A DNA stretch of 38,251 nt. Origin: Clostridia bacterium (GTDB lineage Bacteria; Bacillota; Clostridia; Oscillospirales; Acutalibacteraceae). Positions 29,959 through 38,251 of the stretch are shown here, one piece after another (position 1 is the first letter of the stretch; the number at the start of each line of letters is the position of its first letter). Where the stretch lies: assembly GCA_017433225.1 (NCBI GenBank), contig JAFRHS010000057.1:1-38251 (forward strand). Reading direction: 5' to 3'. The notes under the pieces were generated by a model that was not told the DNA's origin, made no database searches, and saw only the letters and a list, made by a program, of their open reading frames with translations. Both the position numbers and the translations under genes were made by a program.

Positions 29959-29990
29959 GAAAAAAAGACACCCGACCGCAGCCGAGTGTC
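29959..29990 (-). terminator. Terminator of the recombinase operon
   Basis: Ten-bp stem 29967-29976 / 29981-29990 (with G-U pairs only on the minus strand) and T-run 29960-29966. It ends the transcript of the two serine recombinases. Confidence 0.85.
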
Positions 29991-30009
29991 AATTCTATCC
30001 GTGTATCTG

Positions 30010-31590
30010 TTATGCCAGTATCTCCGTACCGTCCCGGAAGGTGACCGTGATTGCCTTGTCCCTGCCCACCGTGATGTACTCGACCATGCCGCCCCAAAGG
30101 CTGCCGTCAAACTCGCTGATGGTGCCGTCCTGTGCTTTCAGCACCTTGATGAAGTCCGACAGCCGTTCGCTCTGCGCTTCCTTTGCGGAGATGGCGGCCA
30201 CCACCTCATCGTACCGAGCCTTGGCTTCATCGTACCGCTTGACAAGCCCATCGTAGCGTTTCTGGTACTCGTCCTGATCCTGCGCAACGCGGGCGTTCTC
30301 CGCCACGATGTTCTGCGTCATTTCCACAAGCACCGCCATCTCTTCCTCCAGCTTGCTCTTTTCTTCCTGCAGGGCATCGGTGACGCAGAGCGTTTTGCGG
30401 ATGATCTCCGCATTGGCGATGATCTCCTTTTTCTCCGTGACCAGTTGGTTGTACGCCGAGATGAACGCCGCCTTGACCTCTTCCTCCGTCACATGGGGAG
30501 TCTCGCACTTCTCGCCGTTGTACTTGCGGTTGCAGCGGTAAATGACCCTGCGGTAGCGGTCTGTGGAATGCCAGACCTTCGAGCCGTACCACCCGCCGCA
30601 ATCGGCGCACTTTATCTTGTTGGAGAAGATGCTCACGCCGCTGTAGCGTGAACCACCCTTCGTGCGCTTGGCAAGCTCTGCCTGCACCATGTCGAACACC
30701 GCAGGGCTGATGATTGCCTCGTGGTTGCCCTCCACATAGTATTGCGGAACCTCACCCTCGTTCTTCTTCATCTTTTTCTGCAGGAAGTCTACCGTGAACT
30801 CCTTCTGCAAAAGGGCATCGCCTTTGTACTTCTCGTTCGAGAGCATCCGGCGCACCGTCTGTTGGTTCCACACATCCTTGCCCGCAGGCGTCTTGATGCC
30901 TCGGCTCGTCAGTTCGGCGGCGATGGAATGTGGCGTCATGCCCTCAAGGAACAGGTGGAAAATGAGCCGCACCGTTTCTGCCTGTTCGGGATTGACCACG
31001 ATTTTGCCCGTTTCTTTATCCTTGTCCAGTCCGAGGAAGCGACTGTAGGCAAAGCTGACCTTACCGTCCGCCATGCGCTTGCGCTGTCCCCAGGTGACGT
31101 TCTCGGAAATGGATCGGCTCTCTTCCTGTGCAAGGCTCGACATGATGGTAATGAGCAGTTCCCCCTTGGAATCCAGCGTCCAGATGTTTTCTTTCTCAAA
31201 ATAAATCTCGATGCCCTCGTCCTTCAGCTTTCGTACCGTGGTAAGGCTGTCCACCGTGTTCCTTGCAAAACGGCTCACGCTCTTGGTGACGATAAGGTCG
31301 ATCTTCCCGGCAAGGGCATCCGCGATCATCGCTTTGAAGCCCTCGCGCTTTTTGGTGTTCGTTGCAGAGATTCCTTCGTCCGTGTATATGGCAACGAACT
31401 CCCAATCGTCCCGGCTCTTGATGTAACTGGTGTAGTAATCAACCTGCGCCTCGTAGCTCGTGGTCTGGTCTTCATGGTCGGTCGAAACGCGGGCATATCC
31501 TGCAACGCGGCGTTTCTTCGTGCTGTTTATCGGCGTGGCCGTGTACCGGCTGATGGTAGCCGGTATCGCCGTTACTTTTCTTTGCGCCAT
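30010..31590 (-). CDS. Large serine recombinase (site-specific integrase/resolvase family)
   Basis: A 526-residue large serine recombinase. Resolvase catalytic domain: YARVSTDHEDQ with nucleophile S36, DEGISATNTKKREGFKAMI, TKSVSRFARNT, SSLAQEESRS. Then a Recombinase domain (PHSIAAELTSRGIKTPAG..VRRMLSNEKYKGD), a zinc ribbon (KIKCADCGG ... CNRKYNGEKCE) and a coiled coil near residues 400-470. It catalyses integration or excision of the mobile element. Its start overlaps the preceding recombinase gene by 19 bases. Confidence 0.95.
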   Translation of the reverse strand: MAQRKVTAIPATISRYTATPINSTKKRRVAGYARVSTDHEDQTTSYEAQVDYYTSYIKSRDDWEFVAIYTDEGISATNTKKREGFKAMIADALAGKIDLIVTKSVSRFARNTVDSLTTVRKLKDEGIEIYFEKENIWTLDSKGELLITIMSSLAQEESRSISENVTWGQRKRMADGKVSFAYSRFLGLDKDKETGKIVVNPEQAETVRLIFHLFLEGMTPHSIAAELTSRGIKTPAGKDVWNQQTVRRMLSNEKYKGDALLQKEFTVDFLQKKMKKNEGEVPQYYVEGNHEAIISPAVFDMVQAELAKRTKGGSRYSGVSIFSNKIKCADCGGWYGSKVWHSTDRYRRVIYRCNRKYNGEKCETPHVTEEEVKAAFISAYNQLVTEKKEIIANAEIIRKTLCVTDALQEEKSKLEEEMAVLVEMTQNIVAENARVAQDQDEYQKRYDGLVKRYDEAKARYDEVVAAISAKEAQSERLSDFIKVLKAQDGTISEFDGSLWGGMVEYITVGRDKAITVTFRDGTEILA

Positions 31591-33347
31591 GCTTTCCCAC
31601 GCTCCTTCCGTAATTGTTTCATGTGTTCGCTCATCTGCTGCCGCAACTCCGGCGTGTACCTTCCCTTGACGGATTCCTTGAACTTGGCTCTCTGCTCATC
31701 CGTCCAAGGTCTGCCGACCCGTTTCGGCTGCTCCCATGTACGGCTGACCGTCCTGCCGTCCTTGAAATGGAAAACCATCTCCGTTGCGGAAAGCACATCG
31801 ATATGGTCGATCTGCCTGTCGAACTCGGCATCGTCATACTCTGCAATGCCGAGCGTCTGTGCGATGAATGGCTTCAGCAAGTCCTCCCGCAATCCGACCG
31901 TTCCGCATTCGTTCCGCTCGGCGCACCGCCAGTAGTAGGCTTTACCGCTCTCCGATGTGGCTGACGGCTGTGAAGCCCTGCGGAAATTGCAGCCGCAGTG
32001 TGCGCACTTGATTCTTCCAGTCATGACGGAGGAACCTTTGCAGTTCGGTTTCTTTCTGCGCTTCTCTGAGGTCTTCGCTCTGTACTCAGCCGTCCAGCAA
32101 TCCCGGTGTCCCGTGTTCGGACAGTCCTTCGTGACAACGCCGCCGTCCTTCAGATGGAACTCCAGCACATACCGCTCCGGCACATTGATGAAGTCTACCT
32201 TGTCGCTGAACGCATCCTCATCGAACTCATCCAGTCCAAGAACCTCGGCACACGCCTTCTTCAGATTCTCGTGGTTGATGCTGCCGCCGACAGGACACCT
32301 GCCGCCTTTCTTCTTCCGTGACCCGCAAGCCCAATATTCCATGAACCCTCTATCCGTGCGCTTGTTGTGGGCATAGCTGATTCCGCAGAACGGGCATTTC
32401 AGCTTCCCCGAAAAGCAGGTGAGGTTCAGGCTCTTGTTCGCCCTCGGTCCCAGTTCCTTTCGCCGCGCAATCTCCGACTGTACATAGTCGAAGGTTTCCT
32501 TGTCGATGATGGCGGGATGCGTGTTCTCCACATAGTATTGCGGAAGCTGTCCCTTGTTCTTTTTTCGCTGCTTTGAAATGGGATCGGATATGAACTCCTT
32601 CTGGAGTAGAAGGTTGCCCGTGTAGGTCACGTTCGTAAGAACCACCTTGATGTTGGAATCCACCCATCGGCAGCCCTCTCTTGTGGTAATGCCCTCGGCG
32701 GCGAACTCCCGCTCCGTTTCCAGCCTTGATTTTCCGTCCAGGAAATTCTGAAAGATGCGTCTCACGATCTCCGCTTCCTCCGGCACGATGACCAGGTCAT
32801 CTCCCTCCCAACGGTAACCGTACACCCGGAAGTGTCCGTTCGGTATCCCTTTCTCGAACCGCTTTCTAATGCCCCATTTGCAGTTCTCCGAAAGACTGCG
32901 GCTTTCTTCCTGTGCGAAGGACGCGAGGATGGTCAGCATCAACTCGCCGTCACCGCTCAAGGAGTTTATGTGTTCCTTCTCGAATCGCACCTCCACGCCG
33001 ATGTCCTTCAAGTGCCGCACCGTTTCCAGCAAATCCACCGTGTTCCTGGCGAACCTCTGGATCGACTTCGTGAGGATGATGTCTATCTCGCCGTTCTCGG
33101 CGGCTTCGACCATGCGCCTGAACTCATCGCGCTTGGCCGTCCCCGTGCCGGAGACTCCATCGTCCGCGAACACGCCTGCGTACTGCCAGTCTGGATTTTT
33201 CTGTATCATGGAACTGTAGTAGCTGATCTGTGCGGAGAGGGAATGGTTCATGCGTTCCGATTCCATCGAGATGCGGGCATAGGCAGCGACTTTCTTCTTC
33301 GTTTTTATGGTCGGCACTGCCTGTTCGACCCTCGTGATTTTAGCCAT
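31572..33347 (-). CDS. Large serine recombinase, second copy with two zinc ribbons
   Basis: A 591-residue recombinase: catalytic YARISMES with nucleophile S27, DDGVSGTGTAKRDEFRRM, TKSIQRFARNT, ASFAQEESRS. The DNA-binding part contains two zinc-ribbon modules (KLKCPFCGISYAHNK and RIKCAHCGCNFRR). ATG 33347 with GGAGTG upstream is preferred to 33368. It precedes and overlaps recombinase 1, so the pair is translated together. The two are diverged, not recent duplicates; one may be the directionality partner of the other. Confidence 0.94.
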   Translation of the reverse strand: MAKITRVEQAVPTIKTKKKVAAYARISMESERMNHSLSAQISYYSSMIQKNPDWQYAGVFADDGVSGTGTAKRDEFRRMVEAAENGEIDIILTKSIQRFARNTVDLLETVRHLKDIGVEVRFEKEHINSLSGDGELMLTILASFAQEESRSLSENCKWGIRKRFEKGIPNGHFRVYGYRWEGDDLVIVPEEAEIVRRIFQNFLDGKSRLETEREFAAEGITTREGCRWVDSNIKVVLTNVTYTGNLLLQKEFISDPISKQRKKNKGQLPQYYVENTHPAIIDKETFDYVQSEIARRKELGPRANKSLNLTCFSGKLKCPFCGISYAHNKRTDRGFMEYWACGSRKKKGGRCPVGGSINHENLKKACAEVLGLDEFDEDAFSDKVDFINVPERYVLEFHLKDGGVVTKDCPNTGHRDCWTAEYRAKTSEKRRKKPNCKGSSVMTGRIKCAHCGCNFRRASQPSATSESGKAYYWRCAERNECGTVGLREDLLKPFIAQTLGIAEYDDAEFDRQIDHIDVLSATEMVFHFKDGRTVSRTWEQPKRVGRPWTDEQRAKFKESVKGRYTPELRQQMSEHMKQLRKERGKAWRKEK

Positions 33348-33381
33348 GAAATCACTCCTTTCCGACACTATACATCACTCT

Positions 33382-33567
33382 TTACGCCCCGGAAGTCAAC
33401 GATATATCCGATAATAATGTGCCGAAAACAGGCTTGTATTTCTCAAGGAAAATTGTATCGATCTGACGATATTCCTCCTCCGAAATGATGCCTTCATCGA
33501 GCATCTTCCTGGCAAGGTGCATGGTGGTCTGATAGAGCTTTTCGTTTCTGAATTCTTCCTTACTCAT
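33382..33567 (-). CDS. SHOCT-domain small protein
   Basis: A 61-residue protein (MSKEEFRNEKLYQTTMHLARKMLDEGIISEEEYRQIDTIF) with the SHOCT short helical motif. ATG 33567 overlaps the end of the HTH/zinc-finger gene (ATGAGTAA), so the two are coupled. Such small genes often precede paired serine recombinases in Firmicutes. Confidence 0.8.
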   Translation of the reverse strand: MSKEEFRNEKLYQTTMHLARKMLDEGIISEEEYRQIDTIFLEKYKPVFGTLLSDISLTSGA

Positions 33568-33985
33568 TGCCGCCACCGCCTTTGAACCTGTCAGCGATGT
33601 AGCACTCGTGACTGCAATACTTCCTGCGGTTATCGCCGTAAATGTGAAACTCCTTACCGCAGTGCGGGCATCTGAAATCATAGACAGCCTTCCGTTTTAC
33701 CTGGTCGAGATGGCTGTTCCACCACTCGTTCCTGCACTTGTCACAGCAGAAGCGTTTCTTCTTCCGCTTGGCGATCTGCTGAATCTCACGTCCGCAGCTC
33801 TCGCAGGCGGTTATCTCTCCGGTGAGCGTAACGGAAGGTTCAGCCGCCGTGTTCCCATTGATATCGTTCCTCCGGCAGAAAGACTTCACCGTATTCAGAG
33901 ATATGCCAAGCGCCTGGGCAATCTTGCCATAACCGTTGCCCGCAGCGCGGAGTTTGATGATCTGCGATTTTTGATTGTCGGTCAT
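33560..33985 (-). CDS. HTH and zinc-finger DNA-binding protein
   Basis: About 141 residues: N-terminal helix-turn-helix (QKSQIIKLRAAGNGYGKIAQALGISLNTVKSFCRRN), then Cys-pairs CESCGREI, CCDKCRNEW and CPHCGKEF..CSHECY, two zinc-binding units. Probable transcription factor for the recombinase operon. ATG 33985 with GGAAGGAG upstream; a longer frame to 34033 is possible. First gene of the HTH/SHOCT/recombinase operon. Confidence 0.82.
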   Translation of the reverse strand: MTDNQKSQIIKLRAAGNGYGKIAQALGISLNTVKSFCRRNDINGNTAAEPSVTLTGEITACESCGREIQQIAKRKKKRFCCDKCRNEWWNSHLDQVKRKAVYDFRCPHCGKEFHIYGDNRRKYCSHECYIADRFKGGGGNE

Positions 33986-34070
33986 AATCCTTCGGCTCCT
34001 TCCGAGGGATGCGTCTTGTGGTATCTCCCTCACTCACTACCGAATAATTCAACCCCCACCGTTACGGCAT

Positions 34071-34111
34071 AAAAAAAGCGACCTGCAGGCTCTCCGAAGA
34101 GAAACCCACAG
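34071..34111 (-). terminator. Terminator of the lysis operon
   Basis: On the minus strand CCTGTGGG pairs with CCTGCAGG, inner stem TCTC-TTCG-GAGA, then seven T (34071-34077). Downstream of the endolysin gene. Confidence 0.8.
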
Positions 34112-34150
34112 GCCGTACCTGTTCCGAACAATCCTTTGTTTTCGGTCATT

Positions 34151-34277
34151 GGAACACGAGGAACACGAAAAATCCTATTACAACATAAATTTTGTGAACG
34201 AAAATAGGGTATATAAAAAAATGTGTATTATATACGGAGAGATAGGAATTTGCCGTTCCTATGTGTTCTCGTGTTCC
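34151..34277. repeat. Nested inverted repeats between endolysin and recombinase operon
   Basis: Outer repeats GGAACACGAGGAACAC (34151-34166) and GTGTTCTCGTGTTCC (34263-34277) are inverted with one base deleted; the left arm is itself a tandem GGAACACGA repeat. An inner inverted pair GTATATAA / TTATATAC lies at 34209-34216 / 34228-34235. The middle is AT-rich. Possible recombinase or regulator binding region; not identified as an att site. Confidence 0.7.
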
Positions 34278-34279
34278 GA

Positions 34280-35776
34280 TTAAATCCTCGTGGCATAATC
34301 GAGACTGATCCAGCCCACGCCGCTTTTCAGCCGTCCCCATCCTGCGGTCGAGCCTTTGCCGGACTTGACCTCAATGATGGTGTAAACGCCCACGGGAATG
34401 TACTGCGTCCTTGCGTAGTCCGTTCCCGGTCCCTTGCGGATGTTGAGGTCGCTGATGGTGATCCGCACGAGGAACGGAACATCCGGCGTGGCGGGAGCAG
34501 TTGTTTTCGGTGTGTAGATGTTTACACCGTTTACATCGAACACACTATATCCCGGATTGTCATCCGCGCACTTCTTGGCGTTCTCCAAAATCTTGAACGC
34601 TCCCTTCTGCGACTTGGCGTCCGCCCAGGTCTTACGGACACGGTACCATGCAACAGCCGTTTCAGATTCCTTCACATCATACTGCGTGAGGTTCCACCGC
34701 TCGATGATGGAGCAGAGGTTCTGCACATAGGTCAGGTTCGTTGCGTAGCCGCCGTCCTTGATGATCTGCACAGCTTTCCTGTAGTCGGCACAGCCCTTCA
34801 GACCGTCATAGCGGAGTTTGCTACCGTTTTTCGCTCCGAGGAGATACGCGCTGTGGTCGGCAATGGAATCCTCCACGCACGGGTACTTACGGAAATCCGC
34901 CGTGATGGTTTCATAGCTGCCGTCCGTGTGCTGCTCCTTTGTCTGCTTGGTGTACTTGCTCTTTCCGTCCCAGGTCGAACCGCTCCAGGTATTTCCGGAG
35001 AGGGAGCATTTCATGCCGAACACGTTATTGGCGTTCTGCGCCAGTTCGCTCTTGCCGTAGCCAGATTCAAGGATGAACTGCGCCATCGAAACCGATGCGA
35101 GGATGCCCGTTTTCTTCTGATCCGCAGTAAACAATGTCCCCACACTCTTTATAACATCCGCCTCGGATAGCCCGGAAAAGGCAGAAGCCTGTGTTCCCTG
35201 TGTAGTTGTGGAACCATCGGTACCCCCGGTACCACTACCGAGAGCCGCCGTGACCTTCTCGGCAAGATCGCCCATCCTGGCATACATCCAGTTGCCGGGA
35301 CAGCTTTTGTTTGCGAACCACCGATGCACGGTCAGGATCATCTCGCCGGACTTCGGTTCGTAGTTCAGAGTTTTGTCCTTATCGCCGAACCACAGGAGCT
35401 TCGTCTTGCCGTTGCGCTTGCAGATATCCACGCACAGCTTGATGAGCGTCTGATAAACGATGTCGCGGAACGCATACGGCTCCGTGTTGTCGGACGCACA
35501 CTCGATGGTGATCGCCCTCTGATCGTTGGCGCTTGAGGAAGAACACCAGGAGCGGTTCTTCTCCTCCACATACATTCCGACACGTCCGTCCCTGTCGATG
35601 CCATAGTTTGAAGATGCCTGCGTGGAGGACTTATAAAACCAGTCCCCAAGTCCCTCCGCCGTACACTGACCGACCACGCAATGGGGAGTGATGCGGTCGA
35701 TGGAATGCGTCCTCTGCCCGGAATGGTTCGGGCTGAGTTTGGTGTACGCCACCATAGAACTGTTTGTGTAAGCCAT
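34280..35776 (-). CDS. Phage endolysin: amidase plus glucosaminidase
   Basis: A 498-residue modular lysin. Residues ~10-175: N-acetylmuramoyl-L-alanine amidase (Amidase_2; ITPHCVVGQCTAEG with a zinc His, YGIDRDGRVGMYV, VHRWFANKSCPG). Residues ~200-345: glucosaminidase (GH73-like; ILASVSMAQFILESGYGKS..NNVFGMK). Then a YRVRKTWADAKSQKGAF repeat region and a C-terminal SH3b-like domain (DLNIRKGPGTDYARTQYIPVG). It cuts peptidoglycan at lysis once the holin opens the membrane. Start overlaps the holin stop by one base (TAATG). Confidence 0.93.
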   Translation of the reverse strand: MAYTNSSMVAYTKLSPNHSGQRTHSIDRITPHCVVGQCTAEGLGDWFYKSSTQASSNYGIDRDGRVGMYVEEKNRSWCSSSSANDQRAITIECASDNTEPYAFRDIVYQTLIKLCVDICKRNGKTKLLWFGDKDKTLNYEPKSGEMILTVHRWFANKSCPGNWMYARMGDLAEKVTAALGSGTGGTDGSTTTQGTQASAFSGLSEADVIKSVGTLFTADQKKTGILASVSMAQFILESGYGKSELAQNANNVFGMKCSLSGNTWSGSTWDGKSKYTKQTKEQHTDGSYETITADFRKYPCVEDSIADHSAYLLGAKNGSKLRYDGLKGCADYRKAVQIIKDGGYATNLTYVQNLCSIIERWNLTQYDVKESETAVAWYRVRKTWADAKSQKGAFKILENAKKCADDNPGYSVFDVNGVNIYTPKTTAPATPDVPFLVRITISDLNIRKGPGTDYARTQYIPVGVYTIIEVKSGKGSTAGWGRLKSGVGWISLDYATRI

Positions 35777-36198
35777 TATTCGTCACCGTCCTTTCCATCG
35801 GTTTCGCGGTCATGGAGCTGCTCCAGCACCGCTTTCAGCTTCTCCGGGATAGGCAGTCCGAGATGCGCGGCGTTCTCCGTAAGGCTCACGCCCTCATTGG
35901 AGATGTAGAAGAAGATAACCGCCGTGCGCAGGACGCTGCCCGTGCCGATGACCTGCACATCGAGGATGTTGGCGATCCCCACGAGCAGGAAAATCAGCAC
36001 CTTGCGGCAGATACCCTTGAAGCCCACCTCGCTGGAGAGCTTCTTGTCGGCGATGGCGCACATGACTCCCGTGATGTAGTCGATTGCTACGAACGCCACA
36101 AGAGCGATGAGCAGGCCGTCACAGCCGCCGAGGAAGTATCCGAGCCATCCTCCGATTGCCGCGATGATTACCTGAATGGTGTTCCAGAATTCTTTCAT
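35776..36198 (-). CDS. Phage holin (phi29-type / Phage_holin_4_1 family)
   Basis: A 140-residue holin with three to four hydrophobic helices: VIIAAIGGWLGYFLGG, LLIALVAFVAIDYITGVMCAI, ICRKVLIFLLVGIANIL, then EGVSLTENAAHLGLPIPEKL, the usual end of this family. AAAGGAGG is before ATG 36198. Paired with the lysin. Confidence 0.92.
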   Translation of the reverse strand: MKEFWNTIQVIIAAIGGWLGYFLGGCDGLLIALVAFVAIDYITGVMCAIADKKLSSEVGFKGICRKVLIFLLVGIANILDVQVIGTGSVLRTAVIFFYISNEGVSLTENAAHLGLPIPEKLKAVLEQLHDRETDGKDGDE

Positions 36199-36229
36199 GA
36201 GTTTTGTCCTCCTTTGCGTTTTTGGTATG

Positions 36230-36257
36230 AAAAAAGCGACTGCCCATAAGCAATCGC
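36230..36257 (-). terminator. Terminator between tail protein and holin genes
   Basis: Stem GCGATTGC / GCAGTCGC (minus strand; one G-U pair), loop TTATGG, then six T (36230-36235). It lies inside the over-long reading frame of the tail protein, showing the frame should stop earlier. Confidence 0.8.
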
Positions 36258-36296
36258 CGTTTTCCGAAAGATAGTGTGTTGTATTGTGTTATAGTG

Positions 36297-38251
36297 TCAG
36301 ACCTGTTTCGGCAGCCACCCCACAGCCGCAAATCCTCCTGCCCAAGGGACCACATACACATCCCACGGAGTTTCCACCGATAAGCCGCCTCGCTAGCCCA
36401 ATAGACGAGTGAGTCCACGTCCTGGTAGTAAAGGATGGAGAAACCGTCCGCATCTCCGAGGAACAGCCGCGATATCCAGATATTGATGTCCACGGGAATG
36501 ACTGTTGCCTGATAGTCGTTGCCGCAGGAAAGCGAGGTCATATCATCCGAATGGAAGAAGTCGTAGTCCATCGAAATGTCCTCGCTCCTTGTGGATGATT
36601 CCTCCACATCTGCCGTCAGCGTGAACACCTGGAACTCGCTGTCCCATGTACAGTTCGAGCGGGATATCCTGCCGTAGGATTTCTGCGTCCCGTCCGGCAT
36701 GACCACATCGAACCGCTCATAAGGCTCGTAAGTCCAAGCGTCCCCAAGTCGCATCAGTTCGCAGACCGTCCTGTTGTCGGAGCGGTACCCGGCATAACCG
36801 CCGGAGAATCCGCTGACCGTTGCCGTGAACCGCAGCGTATAGGAAGAGCCGGAATAGACGCGCACCTTGTTCCCGCGGATACGCATCTCCACCGTGTACA
36901 TATTCGGATCGGTCCGAAGGGCTGCGTTAGACGTCCTTGTGATCTCCTGGCTGTAGCTGCCAAGGAGCGTGGAGCCGTTGTATAACTCCACCGCCTGACT
37001 GTCGTAGTTCAGACAGCAGAAGAGATTACCGCAGAACACGCCAGCCTTGCCGCTGCCGTTTGCCGGGAACGCCAGCCTTGCCCGGAGGTGGATGTCCGAA
37101 AAGCCGTTATACTTCCACGCAAGCTGACCGCTGCCGTCAAGCTGGGAGTAGATGCGCTCCATCGAATATTCCTCTGACCGCCACACCTCCCACGAGCCTG
37201 ACAGCACCGTCCAGTAGTTCGTTTCCAACACGCCGTAGTCCCGGAAGTCCTCGTACCATACGAGCGCGGAGTCCGGCTTTCTGCGGAGCATCTCAAGCGT
37301 TAGCCGGAAACCACGGTCGGGACCGACCCAATCGCCGTTCACATCCTTGAATCGCCGTGGCGAGAAGGAATAGACCGCTTCTCCTGCGGACGGTGCTTCA
37401 GAAAAGGAATCGCAGACGCGGAAACCGTAAAACTGCACGCCCTTCACATCGACAGAAATCGACAGAGTATGCGTTCCCGCCGAAAGGCTCACGCCGCTTG
37501 CAAGCGAAATCCAGAAGGTGCTTCTCCAGTACGGCCACCACAGGCGGCTTTCCGTGAAATGCGTGGTCGCTCCGTCCAAAGAAACATAGATGCCGTTCTT
37601 GTCCCAGAAGGGATAACAGAGCCGTACCGCCACATCGTAAGTACCCGCCGTGCTGACGGTAAACCTGTATGTGACCGAGCCTTCATCTCCGAGCGTGGCG
37701 ATGCCGTTCTCTATGGATACGATGCCGGACGCGCTGGCGTAATTGCCGCCGTCATGGTCAACGATGATGTTTTCAAACTCCGTTTTCTGCTGTTTGCTAT
37801 AGGCGGTCAGATAATGCCTGCCGTTGTATGTCCCGCTCATCTGCGGATACTCGTAGCTGTCGGCGTCCCGGCCTTCCATGTAATCGTAAACATGAGGGAG
37901 CGCCCACGGCACCTTGTTGTTATCATCCCAATATCCCACGAACGGGATGAAGGGCTGCGGCGGCTGATCGTCCGTGAAGTTATACACGCCCTTGAGCCAG
38001 TTCTGCGCGGCGTAATAAGTCTGCGAAGTGCCGCGATAGGTCTTGCCGATGTTCGCGGGCTTGTCGTATATCTGCCAGTTCCATCCGTAGGCGGGCATTC
38101 CGAGGAACACCTTCTCGGTATCCATGACCTGGGAAGCATAGTCGTAGATGCCCTCAAGCCACGAACGCGGGGACACCGGTCCCGGCGCGGAGCCTGCCCA
38201 TGCCATGCCGTAGCTCATGATGGACGCGGTATCGCAGTAATTGTTGAGGTC
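36297..38251 (-). CDS. Phage tail-associated GH18-type glycoside hydrolase with inserted binding domains (partial, 3' frameshift)
   Basis: The gene enters from the right edge. Visible parts: GH18 barrel (DTASIMSYGMAWAGSAPGP, WLEGIYDYASQVMDTEKVFLGMPAYGWNW), a CBM-like sheet domain (TYRFTVSTAGTYDVAVRLCYPFW), a laminin-G / concanavalin-like domain (NYWTVLSGSWEVWRS..AFPANGSGKAGVFCG), and a final barrel strand (RGMCMWSLGQEDLRLW). After CTG-TGG the frame shifts: as read it runs to 36119 across a terminator and into the holin gene. One extra G in the run at 36318-36321 would give GWLPKQV and a stop at 36297-36299. I annotate that end. Confidence 0.8.

Noticed and set aside
29857-30009. attachment site of the element
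   Set aside because: Likely location, but no direct repeat could be matched within this window because the other end is outside it.
36119-36296. Real C-terminal extension of the tail protein into the holin gene
   Set aside because: It crosses a strong terminator and the holin RBS, and the expected family end appears with one added base in a G run.
1-38251. tRNA or rRNA genes
   Set aside because: No cloverleaf or conserved rRNA segment was seen on either strand.

Overview
The window looks like chromosome from a strictly anaerobic, low-oxygen-adapted member of the Bacillota (Clostridia-like). The evidence is strong GGAGG ribosome binding sites, class I hybrid cluster protein (Hcp), the three-subunit anaerobic sulfite reductase asrABC, Fe-S aldo/keto reductase, DUF362 proteins, flavodoxin, and TTG/ATG starts. 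I cannot name the genus. Almost all genes are on the minus strand; the plus-strand genes are a CoA-transferase, a Crp/Fnr regulator, a DUF362 protein and a CinA-like protein.

Layout. 1-654: the first codons of a leftward gene, then no gene but seven related palindromic hairpins in tandem. 655-6342: an MBL-fold hydrolase diverging from a YdiF-type CoA-transferase, a MATE exporter behind a probable riboswitch with a terminator, flavodoxin, glutaredoxin and a serine hydrolase. 6395-9838: an hcp / ferredoxin / Crp-Fnr cassette bracketed by imperfect direct repeats that carry the 3' end of a monooxygenase gene. 9787-11902: an operon of vWA, macro-HTH and ABM monooxygenase genes. 12117-17861: DUF362 proteins, oxidoreductases and a sodium/bile-acid symporter gene gutted by an internal deletion. 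17960-19188: a macro-domain gene, thpR and a 46-codon basic ORF in one operon. 19346-23029: asrCBA and an Fnr-like regulator, visibly lower in GC than its flanks. 23043-25477: small housekeeping or stress genes (EamA, two VOC proteins, CinA-like, TfoX-N).

25468-29856 is an AT-richer island with a decayed type I restriction-modification locus (hsdS cut at its 3' end, hsdM lacking its N-terminus), a DUF4180 protein, a Vat-family acetyltransferase (streptogramin A resistance family), a DUF4268 gene broken by one amber codon, and an XRE regulator. 30010-38251 is the right part of a prophage or related element: two overlapping large serine recombinases with their HTH/zinc-finger and SHOCT partners, then amidase/glucosaminidase endolysin, holin and a GH18-type tail protein that appears frameshifted and runs off the window.

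Themes. Several genes deal with anaerobic redox and nitrosative stress (hcp, its ferredoxin, asr, flavodoxin, Fe-S reductases) under two Crp/Fnr-type regulators. Another group (two macro-domain proteins, ThpR, CinA N-terminal domain) fits ADP-ribose / cyclic-phosphate metabolism. The least explained structures are the hairpin array at 156-641, a 9-base motif TRAATCGCS found 11 times on the minus strand around stop codons and leaders between 5344 and 25502, and the vWA/macro-HTH/ABM operon.
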